From positions 458,891 through 522,890 of the forward strand of contig NW_019091481.1 of NCBI RefSeq assembly GCF_001949145.1: a DNA stretch of 64,000 bases. Direction: 5' to 3'. A program made the position numbers and the translations under genes. Below the pieces are notes generated by a model that was not told where the DNA came from, searched no databases, and saw only the letters and a program-made list of their open reading frames with translations. Positions 1 to 12,200 of this stretch are shown here, piece after piece; the first letter of the stretch is position 1; each line of letters begins with the position of its first letter. Origin of the DNA: Acanthaster planci. Lineage: Eukaryota > Echinodermata > Asteroidea > Valvatida > Acanthasteridae.

Positions 1-133
1 CTACCATCATGTCCTCCTGTTTACTATCATGTTCTCCTGTCTACTATCATGTCGTCCTGTCTACTATCATATTTATCTGTCTACCGTCATGTCTTCCTGT
101 CTACCATCATGTCTTCCTGTCTACCATCATGTC
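1..133. repeat. 20-bp minisatellite at left edge
   Basis: About 6.6 copies of a 20-base unit, consensus CTACCATCATGTCTTCCTGT, run from the window edge to base 133 with a few substitutions per unit. The array probably continues to the left. It lies in the intron upstream of the ANKRA2-like coding start. The short open frame across it reads through tandem units and is not evidence of a protein. Confidence 0.93.
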
Positions 134-304
134 CACATTACTGATATTACTGAAAGGAATACATGTACATGTACTTCCATGGCATTGCCAATTTGAGAAA
201 CAGCTGACAGTAGGTTTTTACTTAGATTTGGAAATTGTCTCACAGTGTTTAACTTATTTTTCGTTCTTATTTTTCTATTATTTTTCTATCGTTCTTTTCT
301 GCAG

Positions 305-341
305 ATTGTTTACCAACATGTACTGGTAGGAGAAAACCACA
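305..341 (+). other. 5' UTR part of the first coding exon of the ANKRA2-like gene
   Basis: A pyrimidine-rich tract ending in TTCTGCAG (to base 304) is a strong splice acceptor. It lies 37 bases before the ATG at 342. The coding start therefore sits in an internal exon, and a non-coding first exon and the promoter are expected left of the window. This is an inference from the splice signal. Confidence 0.6.
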
Positions 342-3300
342 ATGGATCCATCCAAAGTGCCCTATCCTGTCAGTATTAGCGTCTGCACACGTACCGGTGA
401 TGTTCCATCCAACGTAATCACCACTCCAACAACTATGGTTGGCTTCCAACTACAAGCCAACCCTAATCCCATACAAGTTGCAGCCCCCTCAGAGAGTAAA
501 ATTCCGATTTCAGCAGCTATTCCAGCTATGTTGACTACACCCCTGGATTACAATGGCAGCCAACCAACTGTGGTCCATGTTGCACCATCGATGATGGCTG
601 TGGATAGAGTCTTGAATGCATTGAGTGACCAAGATCAAGCTAGCTCAGATCTTGAGGTTCAGTCAGTTATGTGTCCAGGTAAATACAATAAATTTTGCAA
701 TTATCACCATTTTAATATTGGTTTTCCCGCCCAGGTCTATCAAAAAAAATTCAGTTTTATGCAAGACTTATTCAAATTCATTTAAAATTGAATGCCCCTT
801 TATGTCTGCATTCAAACATCAAAAAGTGCCATTCAATTTCATTATTTTAGCTGTCAATTGTTATATAAGTTTCAAATTCTAGTCCCCTGTAGTCGTTTTG
901 TGTATTCAAATCCTTCAGAAGCCTTGGGAAGAGGTTGGTCAAGAAGTATGTTAAACTGAGCAGCCCAAAATATTAATGTACATGTACTTACCTTGAAATT
1001 TATTTGGCATACACATGTCTTGAATATTGAATCCTGTCAAATAATTACATGTGTATGTATAGTCCTGTATCAAAGTGGAATTTCTCAAGGCAAAATGGGA
1101 AAGACTTTTAAAGGAAAGCACTGAGAGGACACTTCCTATTCATGTTAAAATGGTAACGCTTTGGCACATGCTTCCTGACTTGTGTTTGCATGCAAATATC
1201 AAAGTACATTGTACATTGTTCAAGGGAAAAAAATGTGGGGAATAAATGCACCAGGGAACAAACAAGCCAACTTGGTATTTCAATAAGGCAAGGCCAGACC
1301 GACTTGAACTTCTACGACTGCAATTACTTACAATACATTTCATTTCATTTTATTTTATGTTTCTGCTGTTGAAATACTGAATTGACTCATTGTTACTGTT
1401 CGAAGAGGCTTCGGTTAGTTATAAGGATGAAAGATACCAGTCCAAGGAGAGAAAAAAGAGGAAGAACAAACAGTAATTTTTTATATGTGTATCCAGCTTC
1501 TCTGCCTGGAGTTGTAGTGTGCCCGCACCAGCAAAGAAGAGACAGGTTGGTAGGAAGGTTAATCATCAGGGTTCATGCCCATGCTCAGAATATCCTGCGC
1601 TTAATGTATGTGAACCTGCATGCGCAGGCCGTAAGTTCCCACCAAAGGACCGTCAATGCTATGTACAAAAGCGCCCTCTCTTGTTACTGCTCTGAACGGA
1701 TTATAAGATGATAAATTCATTTTTGGAAGGTGAAACGTTTAACCGAACAAAAATCGTCTTTTATTTTCAGAGACCAGAAATTTATTGCCAACACTGAAGC
1801 CAGTTTGCACCAGCAGGTCTTCATCGTCAAGTAAATCCAGCAAATCTAGCTATTCTCCAATGAGGGTAAAATGAAGCAACTTGAAGATCATTATGTCCAT
1901 TGCTATCTGGTGTTTGCCTTGCATTGCCATACCATACCCTTTCCATTATGGAAGGACATTTTTTAACAATTTCCTTAATAGGTAAGATTTGAAAATTTTC
2001 ATGGTGAACAGAGCAATAGTCACATGGTTTGCAGAGACGCCAAGTGATCTACCTTTTCTGTGAGCAGGAGTGGTTCTGATAAGAACCGCGGAGACTTGAT
2101 GTTTTCTTTAATGTCAAAGTTCACCCGACTGTTGAACATTTTGTATTTCCAATATTATAGAAAATGTGATTAATGCATTTCCTGGTGCTTTTTTTACTTC
2201 AGTTACAGATATCAATGACGAATACCAAGCGAGGAAATGTTCAAAGTGTAACACCTACATGTCTCTATAGTGAGTATAACATCTTACCAATACCATGTGC
2301 TTTTGGGACTGTAACAAGATGAACCCTGAAGAAAACTTACTTTGGAGGTGCATATCTTTGTCCCATTTTCAGTTTTGCTTTAGGAAGCTAGTTGTTGGTG
2401 AGGTTATTAGTGAGTGATTGCTTGTGAAGTGTTTTGATTGTTACAGCAGGCAGCTTGGCTGTCTGGTTGCATGCTTACCTAGCTACCAAGTGTCCCACAG
2501 AGGGATAGGAGTTTGCTAATATCTTGCTCATTTTCAACCTTCTTTATTACTGTGTTGTAGCTTGCATACATGTACATGAGAGAGCCTGAAACCCACCTAA
2601 GTTTTCAGCTGCAACATCACACTCTTACTGCACTATTTGAGGTCCTTAACTTGACTTAGGTTTCAATACTGGTCTCTTGGCCCAGTTATTAAGCAAAACA
2701 AGTGCTCTTTCAGACCTTCGTCACCCTCAGCGACTTAATGATAATCTAATTTTGAAGTAACTTGCCCCCATAATAAAAACTTGTACCATCATCTTCCTTG
2801 TACATCTTTTCAAATTCCAAACCCAGATTACAGTATTCACCAGCTGGCTGCTCAAGGTGAGATTGCCGTCCTTGAAGAGAAGTTCCAGGAGGAACTTGAC
2901 ATTGATGAGCTCGACGCAGACGGCTGCACTCCTCTGATGTGGGCGTGTGCTCACCAGCAGACGGACATCGTCCAGCATCTCCTGGCCCATGGCGCTGATG
3001 TCACTAAGGAAAGTGTAGATGGAGAGACTGCCTTAGCCTTTGCTAGCAGTGTTGGATGTATTGATATCATCCGTTTATTGCTCACTGAGGGAGCAGATGT
3101 TAATAAATCTGATTGGGTAAGAACGGACTGAAATCTTCAGTAGACTTTTGTGTGTACAGTTCTTGTCACATCTTTTGCCTTTCTAACTCAAGATTGACAG
3201 ATTGAACTCACTTGACATAATTCAAGTTACTTATAATGCAACTTTGAATTACATCTACATGATTGCAGGCTGTCAAGATAAATATAATGTTGGCTTTTAT

Positions 3301-5256
3301 TTGTTTTATTTATTCATTTATTTATTTTATTTATCCAAGGTATGGCCCAGTTTACCAAAACTGGTTTCCATTAAGGGCCCTGCAAACACTCATAAAAGGA
3401 TACATATACAGTAAAAACAAAACTTTAAAATTAGACAACTTTACAATCGTATGGAAACACTAAAATCTAACAGGGTACAACAAAACACATGGAACATCAA
3501 CAGATGAAATTTGTTAGAAAGACAAAGCACACGCAAAATGCACAATAAACAAAAAACAATAAGTATTATACTGCAACATTGACACTGTCTATTTGAGAAG
3601 AGCGAAAATCCTACAAAACCTAACCTTTTTTGTGGACAAAAACAGGAGAATTCCCTTCCAGGTCCTGGATGAAAACTTAATTTAAAGTAAGAGTGGTTCA
3701 GGAAGCCATGCAATATAGCAATGAGAACAAGGTGTACATATAAAATGAGATGTATAGACTTCAAATCTTACATACACTATGTGCAAGCCACTGCCGGCAA
3801 TTACAGATCACTTGTGAAAACTCTAAGCTTTCATTTTTGGCTTTGTTTGAGTCAAGGCTTACAGAAATGCTACTGATGAGTGATGTTACTTGGGGTGATG
3901 TCATTGATGCTCAGCTGTGAAGTTCAGTTAACCTTGTCACTGCATTATTTGGAGTTAAGCCAGAAATCTTCACAATCTGCACCTAGGATATCCTAGACAA
4001 TGTGCTCAAACCATATGTTGGGTCAACTTGATGCAGTGTGCAAAGTAGTGTAGCAAATACATGTAAAGTTAAGAACTTTGGTTGTAATTGTGGTTTTCAC
4101 TTGTGCTAGAATGAAGGAACACCACTGCTGTATGCTGTGTATAAAAACCATCCCGTATGTGTACGTCTGCTCTTGGAGGCTGGAGCTGACTTAACTGTAC
4201 AAACGGAAGGTGGACACACCCCTTTAAGTCTTGCTGTTGCCCTTGGTCATAGAGAAGGTACGTATTAATTTCATTGAAATAGACTTCAAGAAGACAGGTG
4301 AGGACTTATTCCTGCTGTTATTCTTGCTCATAGGAATAAAACAAGTTTTATCCTGTTTCTACTGTCACTGTGGGCGATATGACATATTTTATTAAGGGAA
4401 TAAATATGTGCTTGGCTGCGGCGAGGTCATTATCAGCAATCATTCCCCTGAGCTGGTCTTGAATGTTAGTTTAAGACCAGTCAAGTACATATTTATTCCC
4501 ATTCATAAATACCTTTTTTAGTCAAAAGAAGCCAATATATGATGGATTTCCAATGACTTTTTCTAGAATTTTACTTTCCTTTTCTGGAACACCCCTGTCC
4601 TTTTATGGTGCATTCCTTGTGCAAGTTCCCCAAAAGAATCTCCTTATATGGATTTGATGTGCGTGTGGCGAGCCTTGTGCACACAGATTCTTGACCAGTC
4701 AGAATTGATTATACTGTCTTGTATTCAGGTGCCAGTGCGTGCTTTATGCAACAGACATTATCACATCTTAGCAGGCATTTTCAAATGTTAATACAAGGTC
4801 ATACTGCACGTTGTTGAATAGGGAAACTGTCTAAGGTATTTATCAGTACTTTTTCATTCCATTTGTACAATTGCTGGCCACAGTGAAGGTTTGATTTCAT
4901 TCCTACTGCTACTGTGGCCCATAGTGTTTGCAGGTTTGATTCTGTTTCTACTGTCATTATTGGCGATACAGAGATGGTAGGGGTTTGTTGCTTTTTGATT
5001 CCATTTGTACTGTTGTTACCATAGTGATGGTAGGATTGATTCTGTTGTTACCATTGCATCATAACAGATGACAACGTAACACACAAAAAAGCGATCAAAT
5101 GATGATTACATGACAGAAATAATGCTCAATTGACCTTCATTATTGTTTTGCAAGTTTGTGGCTGTTTCATGTTATTTTTATGAGACTACTTTCTCTTCCC
5201 CTGCAGTGCAACTTACAATCGAGAAGCACATGATATCTCTTCTGCAGAATGGCTAA
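342..5256 (+). CDS. ANKRA2: ANKRA2/RFXANK-type ankyrin-repeat protein
   Basis: Six coding exons join in phase: 342-678, 1771-1865, 2203-2269, 2827-3116, 4110-4257 and 5207-5256, giving 328 aa with GT-AG introns. The N-terminal 167 residues are Pro/Ser-rich and low in complexity, ending near a MTNTKRGN segment that resembles the vertebrate ANKRA2 segment before its repeats. The rest is an ankyrin array with [40 protein letters not shown] and [14 protein letters not shown], then a short HMISLLQNG tail. Vertebrate ANKRA2 and RFXANK bind PxLPxI/L peptides in HDAC4/5 and RFX-family factors, and RFXANK is a subunit of the RFX complex. The length fits human ANKRA2 (about 313 aa). A single pre-duplication orthologue of both human genes is my inference. 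Intron 5 carries a small inverted-repeat transposon. Confidence 0.93.
4340..5065. repeat. Degenerate short repeats in ANKRA2 intron 5
   Basis: Phrases close to GGTTTGATTCCATTTCTACT followed by a TGTGG/TAGTGATGG-type segment recur near 4345, 4890, 4930, 4995 and 5035. They are too diverged for a clean period but are clearly related. They lie wholly inside the intron. Confidence 0.5.
4396..4500. mobile_element. Family B inverted-repeat element, copy 1
   Basis: The 105-base element begins GGGAATAAATATGTGCTTGG and ends with the near-perfect inverse of that sequence (CATATTTATTCCC). It lies in intron 5 of the ANKRA2-like gene. A second copy with the same termini is at 31630-31793, which marks this as a dispersed non-autonomous DNA element rather than a chance hairpin. 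Confidence 0.8.
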
Positions 5257-8200
5257 CGACATCAATGACCTAGAGTTCAATGGAATATGTAAGGCAGACA
5301 GCAAAACTGAGGGTATTTACCAAAGTCACTTCTCTTATCACTTTCTTTGACACAAGCTGTTCTTGTACCACACTGATACCCATTTAAACCAAGACAAAGA
5401 ACTTTGGTTAAGTAATACATAATATTGTAAAATTTTAGAGTTACAAGGTCACTCTCTAGATAGAGAAGACTTAGCCTGTCGTAAATGAAGTATCCCAGTA
5501 CCAGTGATTTAAATCCATTTATGCAGTTTGTGCAAAAAATAGAACCTGCATGGACTATCCGCCCTGAGCAGGACCAAGAGAGGGGGTGATTTTCCTAGCA
5601 ATGGAGGCTTCTTTGGTGGAAACTGCACATCATTGGTTCACTGACGACTATGAAATGCATGCAATGTGTATGCATCGCTATCAACAAAATGAACACTCCC
5701 CACCAACGTGGCTCTTTTCAACCAGTGAGGGGGTGTTTCTGCTCGAGGCAGTTCACCCCCTTGGAACTAAGCATTTTGAGGAATCACCTGATTTTATTTA
5801 AAGTCATGCAGTTGCTGACAGAATCCAGCTGTCAGTAGACCTAAAGCATAATGATCTCACGCTTTGTTTACATGAACACTTTCCTATGGGGGCTCGATGG
5901 ATCACATCTAACCTCACTGCCATAGGGAAGCACACATGTAAACAAAGGTGACATCATCATGTTAGGTTTATTGGATGAAATTGTTTAACTGAGGATTGAA
6001 GTAAGCAGCACTGTCAGATAAGCAGAAGTTATCAAACCAACTGTAAGCAGTATGCATTACACTTGGCAGATTGCTTGTATTTTTACAGATATTAAAATGA
6101 GTGCTAGATCAATTAATTGATTGCCCAGTCTCTGTAAGTGCACCTGTTGTGAAAGACTATCAAATAGCCTCGGCATCACCCAACTCTTTCAATTTGTATT
6201 GTTTGCTTTGTTACATCTTTATCATTGTTTTAAAATTGTTGAAGAATTTGAAGCACATTTTGAATGAATCAGGACCAAAAGCTTCCTTACGAAGTTATGA
6301 TCAAGTCATCACAGGTCAGGCACAAGTCTCGGTCACAAGCTATTCAAATGATGAACTGTGACAGGTATTACTTAAGAATTGTTTCTGTCACGAGTTTGTC
6401 ATATTAAAACACAGTATTATTAATTCCAACCTCTAGGGGTTTTTTTAATTTATTTTTCTTGATGTACCCAACCTTTTCAAGTGAAAATTAGCTGCTGTAG
6501 CATCCAACGTATTTCAAAAGAGCTTTCCAGTGAGTTTAGGCTGTTTATGATTACATCTTAAAGTCAGAGTGTGTCATAGAGACACCTTGTAATACGCTAC
6601 TTAAAGATTTTAGAAACTAGAAAGGAGGTCTGCTGACACATTGCTTTGATATTCAGGTCAGTTTGGGGCATTTTGGCAAGTAATAGGTAGAGAGCCAGTG
6701 ACATATGACTGGAAACTTCAGAGCCAGTAACAATCGACTTGAAACTTCAAGGTCTGAAGTTTGAACTGTGTCTGTAAAAATTAATAGCTGCTCGGCTTAA
6801 AATGCCTCCAGGGTGATTTTGAGGCAGTGGGCCCTTAGGTGTATGTAAAATCATCTTGACATTGGAGGATTTAGCCCTGTTAGTCTGTTACAGTTAAGTT
6901 AGTGATTAGTTTTAATAAGTACAAACAGCTTATTCATTGTGCACCAGTTTCAAACTTGTTTCAAGGTGTGTCCAGACCAGTTTTACTGGTTATATACTGT
7001 TAAGTGTGATCGATTAAAGCTCAGGGCATTTTAGAATTGTGTATTTTAATGAGAACAATGTAATCATATATGTCACATTAATTATTGAATGCTCTGCTGT
7101 GTTTTAAGGATTGTCTAAATGTAAACGTGCCAGTGGCATAGGATTTTGGTTTTCTTTATTAAGCAATTACTGTGATCAGTCTTTATTGAAAAATCAAATA
7201 CATGGTTGTCATGATCCAATAAAGTTAGAGTAAAACAGGGTTACTATACAAGTATTAGGTAAAAAAAACTAATACACAGTATCTTCAATCAATTAAATGC
7301 TGTCATCAGTTTTAAACTTGTAAATATAGAGAACATGTGTACATAATTTGATTCCTGGAAGTGATCATTGCTGAAATAAAATATTTATTTTCGTGGAATG
7401 TATTTTTGTAGAAGGTGCCTGCTTTTCTGTATTTTACCTCCGTGCATAAAATTTCTTCAACCATGTGGGGCAAATACCGGGGCTATGGGGATATATTCAT
7501 CCAGTTTTTGGACGGGGGGACCATAGGATCATCCCCAGTTTTTTGTGCCAGCAAAATGAATGCTTCTTATGACCCTATGCAATCAATTAAGAGACAGCTA
7601 GTGGTATAAAGGTAACTCGGTAATACATCCGCATGAGTTTTTCATCTCAGGATAAGATTATCATGCTCATGTTCAGAATTTCTTCATTCTTTTGAGGACT
7701 TGTCAACAATCTAACTCACTTTCGGCCATTTCAGTTAGTATCCATTTTAGAAGCCAACTACATGTTGAGTGCATATACATATATTAGGCACATATTATTG
7801 TTTTATTTGGAAAATATGAGAAGACGGAAGATAAAATATTTAAGTATCATACTAGCATCGGAAAAACTGCACAGATCCAACGAAACAAACTTGGGGGGAG
7901 GGAGACAAATGAGTTTTCACACGGTTTCCAGCCACCCTCCGTCATCACCCTATCACCAATACGTACAGTATTACACGTTACCGGGAGAGTGTCATTATTT
8001 CACAAAGCACCGAAGTGTAACAAACGGATTTCTGTCTCCCCTATCCCATTCGCTCTTTGTAGCATTCAAGAGGTGGGGGGGGGGTTCCACTTATTTTAGT
8101 CCCTCGTTCCCCCCCCCCTTGTTTTCTCGAAGTGAAGGCAAGCACTTTAGAAAATGGAGATGAACTCAGCTAGTGCATCGATCTGGCTTTCATCCCGGGT

Positions 8201-9238
8201 TTTGTTCTCATAGTGTTAAAGTTTCATTTGGGATTCAGCAAAGTTTCCTAAGGCCAGGCAATCTGTTAAGAAAGACAATGTTGTATATCTACGCTATTTT
8301 ACCATTCCGAATCGTTTCTTACGACGGTAAAGGTGTTATTTTCTACTGTGGCAGAGCCGGTTGATGGACCTTTGTAAATTTTGTGTACAAAAGTTCTTCT
8401 TCGTGACAAGCAAAGAGTCATTCAGAACGAAATCAGGCGAAAAAAAAACTTGGGGCCGGGAGCCAGAAAATGTGGAAATTTTATGGCCTTTAATTGGGCT
8501 ACATTTTGGAGATTTTGACAAGCTTTTTGCAACTTAAAGAGGGGCCCCCACAGTCACCAAGACGGCTTCATTCTTATTCCTCCATGATTTCAGTTAAAAC
8601 CATGACTAAAACAAAAAACCAAGTTGGGCACGCGTGAGGGAGGTTGGCTGGTAAGTCGCTCCACACCGCAGCGCTGAGGATCCGCCTGCTCTGTGGCGGC
8701 CTCGATCCTTGACGTGACAAGTGCAGCGACTACGTATGATGTCATTTTGTTTTAATCAGTAACATTATCCTTTCTCTCTGACAAATCCAAACATGAGGCC
8801 AAGCAAGTTCCCCGCCCCCGTACTCGGAATGCGCAACTGCTTATAGTTTGTTACGTAATAACTCATAATAAGTTACCTGTCGAAAGGATTGCTAACCGCG
8901 CAATAACCTATTTTTAGATGTCCACCCCTCAGTCTGAAATGGAAGCGCCTGCCTGTATCCAAGGCCCTGCATTTTTGCACCTGTTGTGTCACGCCACACT
9001 AACCAATCAGCATCCGATGTTGTTGTGACCTGACGAATCACGTTATCCCCGCGACTGTTCGAAAGGTACTTTACGTGCGCCTTGCATGCGGTTAGTTCAC
9101 ATTGGGATGCTGTACGAAGTACACGCACGGAAGAGAATTTAAAAACCCCGGCGGAAGAGATTTAACAGTCAAAAAAAAGTGCTCGAGATTTCTCCAAGAA
9201 GCTTGAATTCGTATCCCGAGGCTTGTCTTGCCTAAAAA
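5257..9238. other. ANKRA2-like 3' UTR and intergenic region before cyclin B
   Basis: AATAAA hexamers at 7218-7223 and 7375-7380 are the likely poly(A) signals of the ANKRA2-like transcript. The 3' UTR would then be about 2 kb. From about 7400 to 8640 I find no gene, only low-complexity stretches that include poly-G and poly-C tracts facing each other near 8072-8119. From about 8640 to 9238 the DNA is more GC-rich and holds the cyclin B promoter. Confidence 0.6.
9003..9105 (+). promoter_or_regulatory. Candidate cyclin B promoter: CCAAT boxes plus CHR-like TTCGAA
   Basis: A forward CCAAT is at 9003-9007, an inverted one (ATTGG) at 9101-9105, and TTCGAA at 9058-9063, all within 240 bases of the cyclin B ATG. 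Vertebrate G2/M genes combine NF-Y CCAAT boxes with a nearby CHR (TTYGAA) bound by DREAM/MuvB. The arrangement here matches that logic. No transcription start data are available, so function is inferred. Confidence 0.45.
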
Positions 9239-12200
9239 ATGTCTCTTAGAGTGAGAGGGTCCACGGTAAGTTTCAAAGTTTTAAAGCCCAGTTATATTAT
9301 TTTTAGCCGTAGTTTTTCTTTTTGAACTTGTTGAAGTTGATTGTGCAGAACTTGCCGAGCTTTTATAGACGGAAGGACACGTCTGTTTTTTCCTGATATA
9401 CATAGGTATTTCAGGATGTAAATGAATGACTATTTAGTTGAGCGTTCCTGAAAGTACATGTGTGACCATTTAAAACAGTAGGCAGGCATGGCAGGTAGGC
9501 CTTCGGAGTCTGTAGGTTTCTCGACTGTTTTCAGGCAGGATTGAGGACTTGCACATTGTTCCCTTATTGTCGTGACCGATCGAAGACGCATCTTTATGTT
9601 GACATGGTGGAGCCCGAGTTGGACCCCTTGTTCTTTTCCATTCATTGTCATTGAATTTAACCCTAGCCATGCTAAGCCCCTATAGGGCATACTGTGTATT
9701 GCCTCGTGGTACATGGCGAGAGTTACATGTAGGCCTATTAAATTCCCTTGTTGATATTTAATTCCGACTTAACTTATAAGTAAAAGCATGAAAAATTAGG
9801 ATCCCAGAAAACAAATTTTGAAACGACCCCCAAAACTATTAGGTTGTACCGGAATTCTAGCCTCGAGTTACTTTTCCCAGCTTCACTGGTGCCTGTCCCA
9901 ATAATTGAAAGAGATCTGGAAGCTTTTGAGAATGGAGATCAATGCTTCTGAGCAAATGGGAATACCTGCTCGGTCAACAGTAGAGCCTACTACCAGAGGC
10001 ACACGTCACAACTGGGGGGCTGTCCCTGTATTCAGAGAAGTCTCTTTATTTGGGGACAAAGACAGTTCCCTGAAAGAATGTCTTCTTAAACGGGGAAATT
10101 TTCCCAAGTGGGCTTGCATGTACATGCAGGTCAAAATATCCACATGCTATTATCAATATATTCTATATTTTCCATTCATATATGCTTATTTGAATTGTTT
10201 TTATGAAGTTTATGCCACGTCACTTGATTAACTGTCATAAAGAATTGATTTTCAGAAAAATTGTTTCCTCCATCCTTTGTACCATCGCAGACTCCTGCTT
10301 GCAATCCTAGAAGTAAACTAGAATTTTCTTAAACGACAGCCTTGGGCGTTTCCCTCTACTGAATCCAATTAAGGCATTAAAAGGATCCCAAGACAAGAGC
10401 AATGGTAGGATCACCAAGCTCACTTGAAAAATTGTCCCCATTTAGAGGGATATTGGGACTTCTCCATATGCTAATTGCAAGGACAGGTTCTACGTTGTGA
10501 TGTGTGCCTCTACTGCTTGAACGCTAACCATAATAGCTGCCTTTATAGCACGCTTGAGACACAAATTGCGCACCGATCACATCTATACTTTTTTTGTTTC
10601 TTTGATAGATTCATAACGCTGGAGGATTTTTTCAAAGGGAAACAAAGTCCCTGTCTGGTCTGGTTCCTGTTTTAAGTGCACCTGACTAGTGCAAGAAAGT
10701 ACACAGAAACCTGTCCAAACTGTAACAATAGCAACTGCTCATGTACAATCGTATTGAAATTGGAGGATTGAGGACTTTCAGGTTATACAAATACATGTAT
10801 ACCCTAAAAATATTTGAAGAATATTAAATTGAAATTTTGTACTCCTTTTTACAGAATATCCTTGGCAATGCCAAGCTGGGCATGCCAAATGGTGAAAATG
10901 CTGATGTCAGAATAAATGGGAAAATGGTCACCAGAGCAGCATCCAAGAGTATCAAGTCGACATTAGGCACAAGAGGTGCTCTAGAGACCATCAGTAATGT
11001 AGCAGGAAATAACATACAGGATGTTGCGAAGAAGGTATTGTCTATGGAGAGAAAGAGATCTGTGTATCCCTTTAAGAAAATCAAGTGGAATAGCCCATTT
11101 TGTCTGCTGCCTGGTAAAAAGCGTAATGGGGGCAGTTATTTGCATTGTTGGTTGTGAGGGGGGAAGTGCTTAAAAAAGAGAATGCCTTTCAACCAGGCAC
11201 GTGCCAGTCTAACAGAACGAATATAAAATTTCGATCAAAGTTGCTTGTTATTCATCAATTCAATGCTTGATTCCTGAAGTTGATCATGTCATTAATGTCA
11301 ACTGTCCATTTGGAAAGTCTTACTGGATGGTATTTGTCTTGGATGCTTTTCAATCTTAAGTTCTTTTTAGTCCCTCATTCACTGCATTCTTGAACTTGGT
11401 GTAAAACTGAATTTTGTCGACCCTTTGCATATTTCAAACTTGTTTCATGGGAAAGAAGTTTTGAATACTGCTTTTTTTATATCACACAGTGGGTAATATT
11501 TTCCTTGTGTTGATTTTGCAGGATGTTAAACCGAAGAAAGGAATGACGAAATCCAAGGCCACCAGTTCCCTACAGTCTGTCGCTGGACTCGGTGTGGAAC
11601 CTGTTAAAAAGGTAAAGTTGGTTCACCCTCGACTGCGAATTATGAAAGTCTCGCAATGTGGTGAACATTAATTCAGACTGGTAGCAAGGAAATTTAACCA
11701 TGCCAATTTCAATCTGAAAAATATATGCTGCCTTGAAATCTTGATTCCACTGAATGGCAAAATTTTCTTTTTTGTACCTTTATTCCAGGTCCTGTCCCCC
11801 GAGCCCATGGACATGAGCGATGTCAGTCACGCTTTGGAAGCTTTCTCACAGAACCTGCTTGACATTGGCATTGATGACATTGACAAAGATGACCATAGCA
11901 ACCCACAGCTTTGCAGCGAGTATGTCAATGAAATCTACGAGTATATGAGACATCTTGAGGTAACCGGCATTTGAAATTTCTTTTAGGTTATCACTGTCCG
12001 TGAGCCGCAAGGAACACATCATTTAAAGCCTCAATGTTTTCATGTAACCTTGTCGAAGGATCATATCACAATAGCCATAATGCAAATCAGTCGTATTTTT
12101 ATCCACATGTCTGATAGGAATTATGGCCTCTTGTATACTAAATTATCTTAACCTTGATTCCTGCACACAGCGCGTATTCAAAGTAAGGACAGACTACATG

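Noticed and set aside
7762-8163. 133-aa open frame between the ANKRA2-like gene and cyclin B
   Set aside because: Low-complexity content with poly-G/poly-C encoded residues, no domain, and no splice or poly(A) context supporting a gene.
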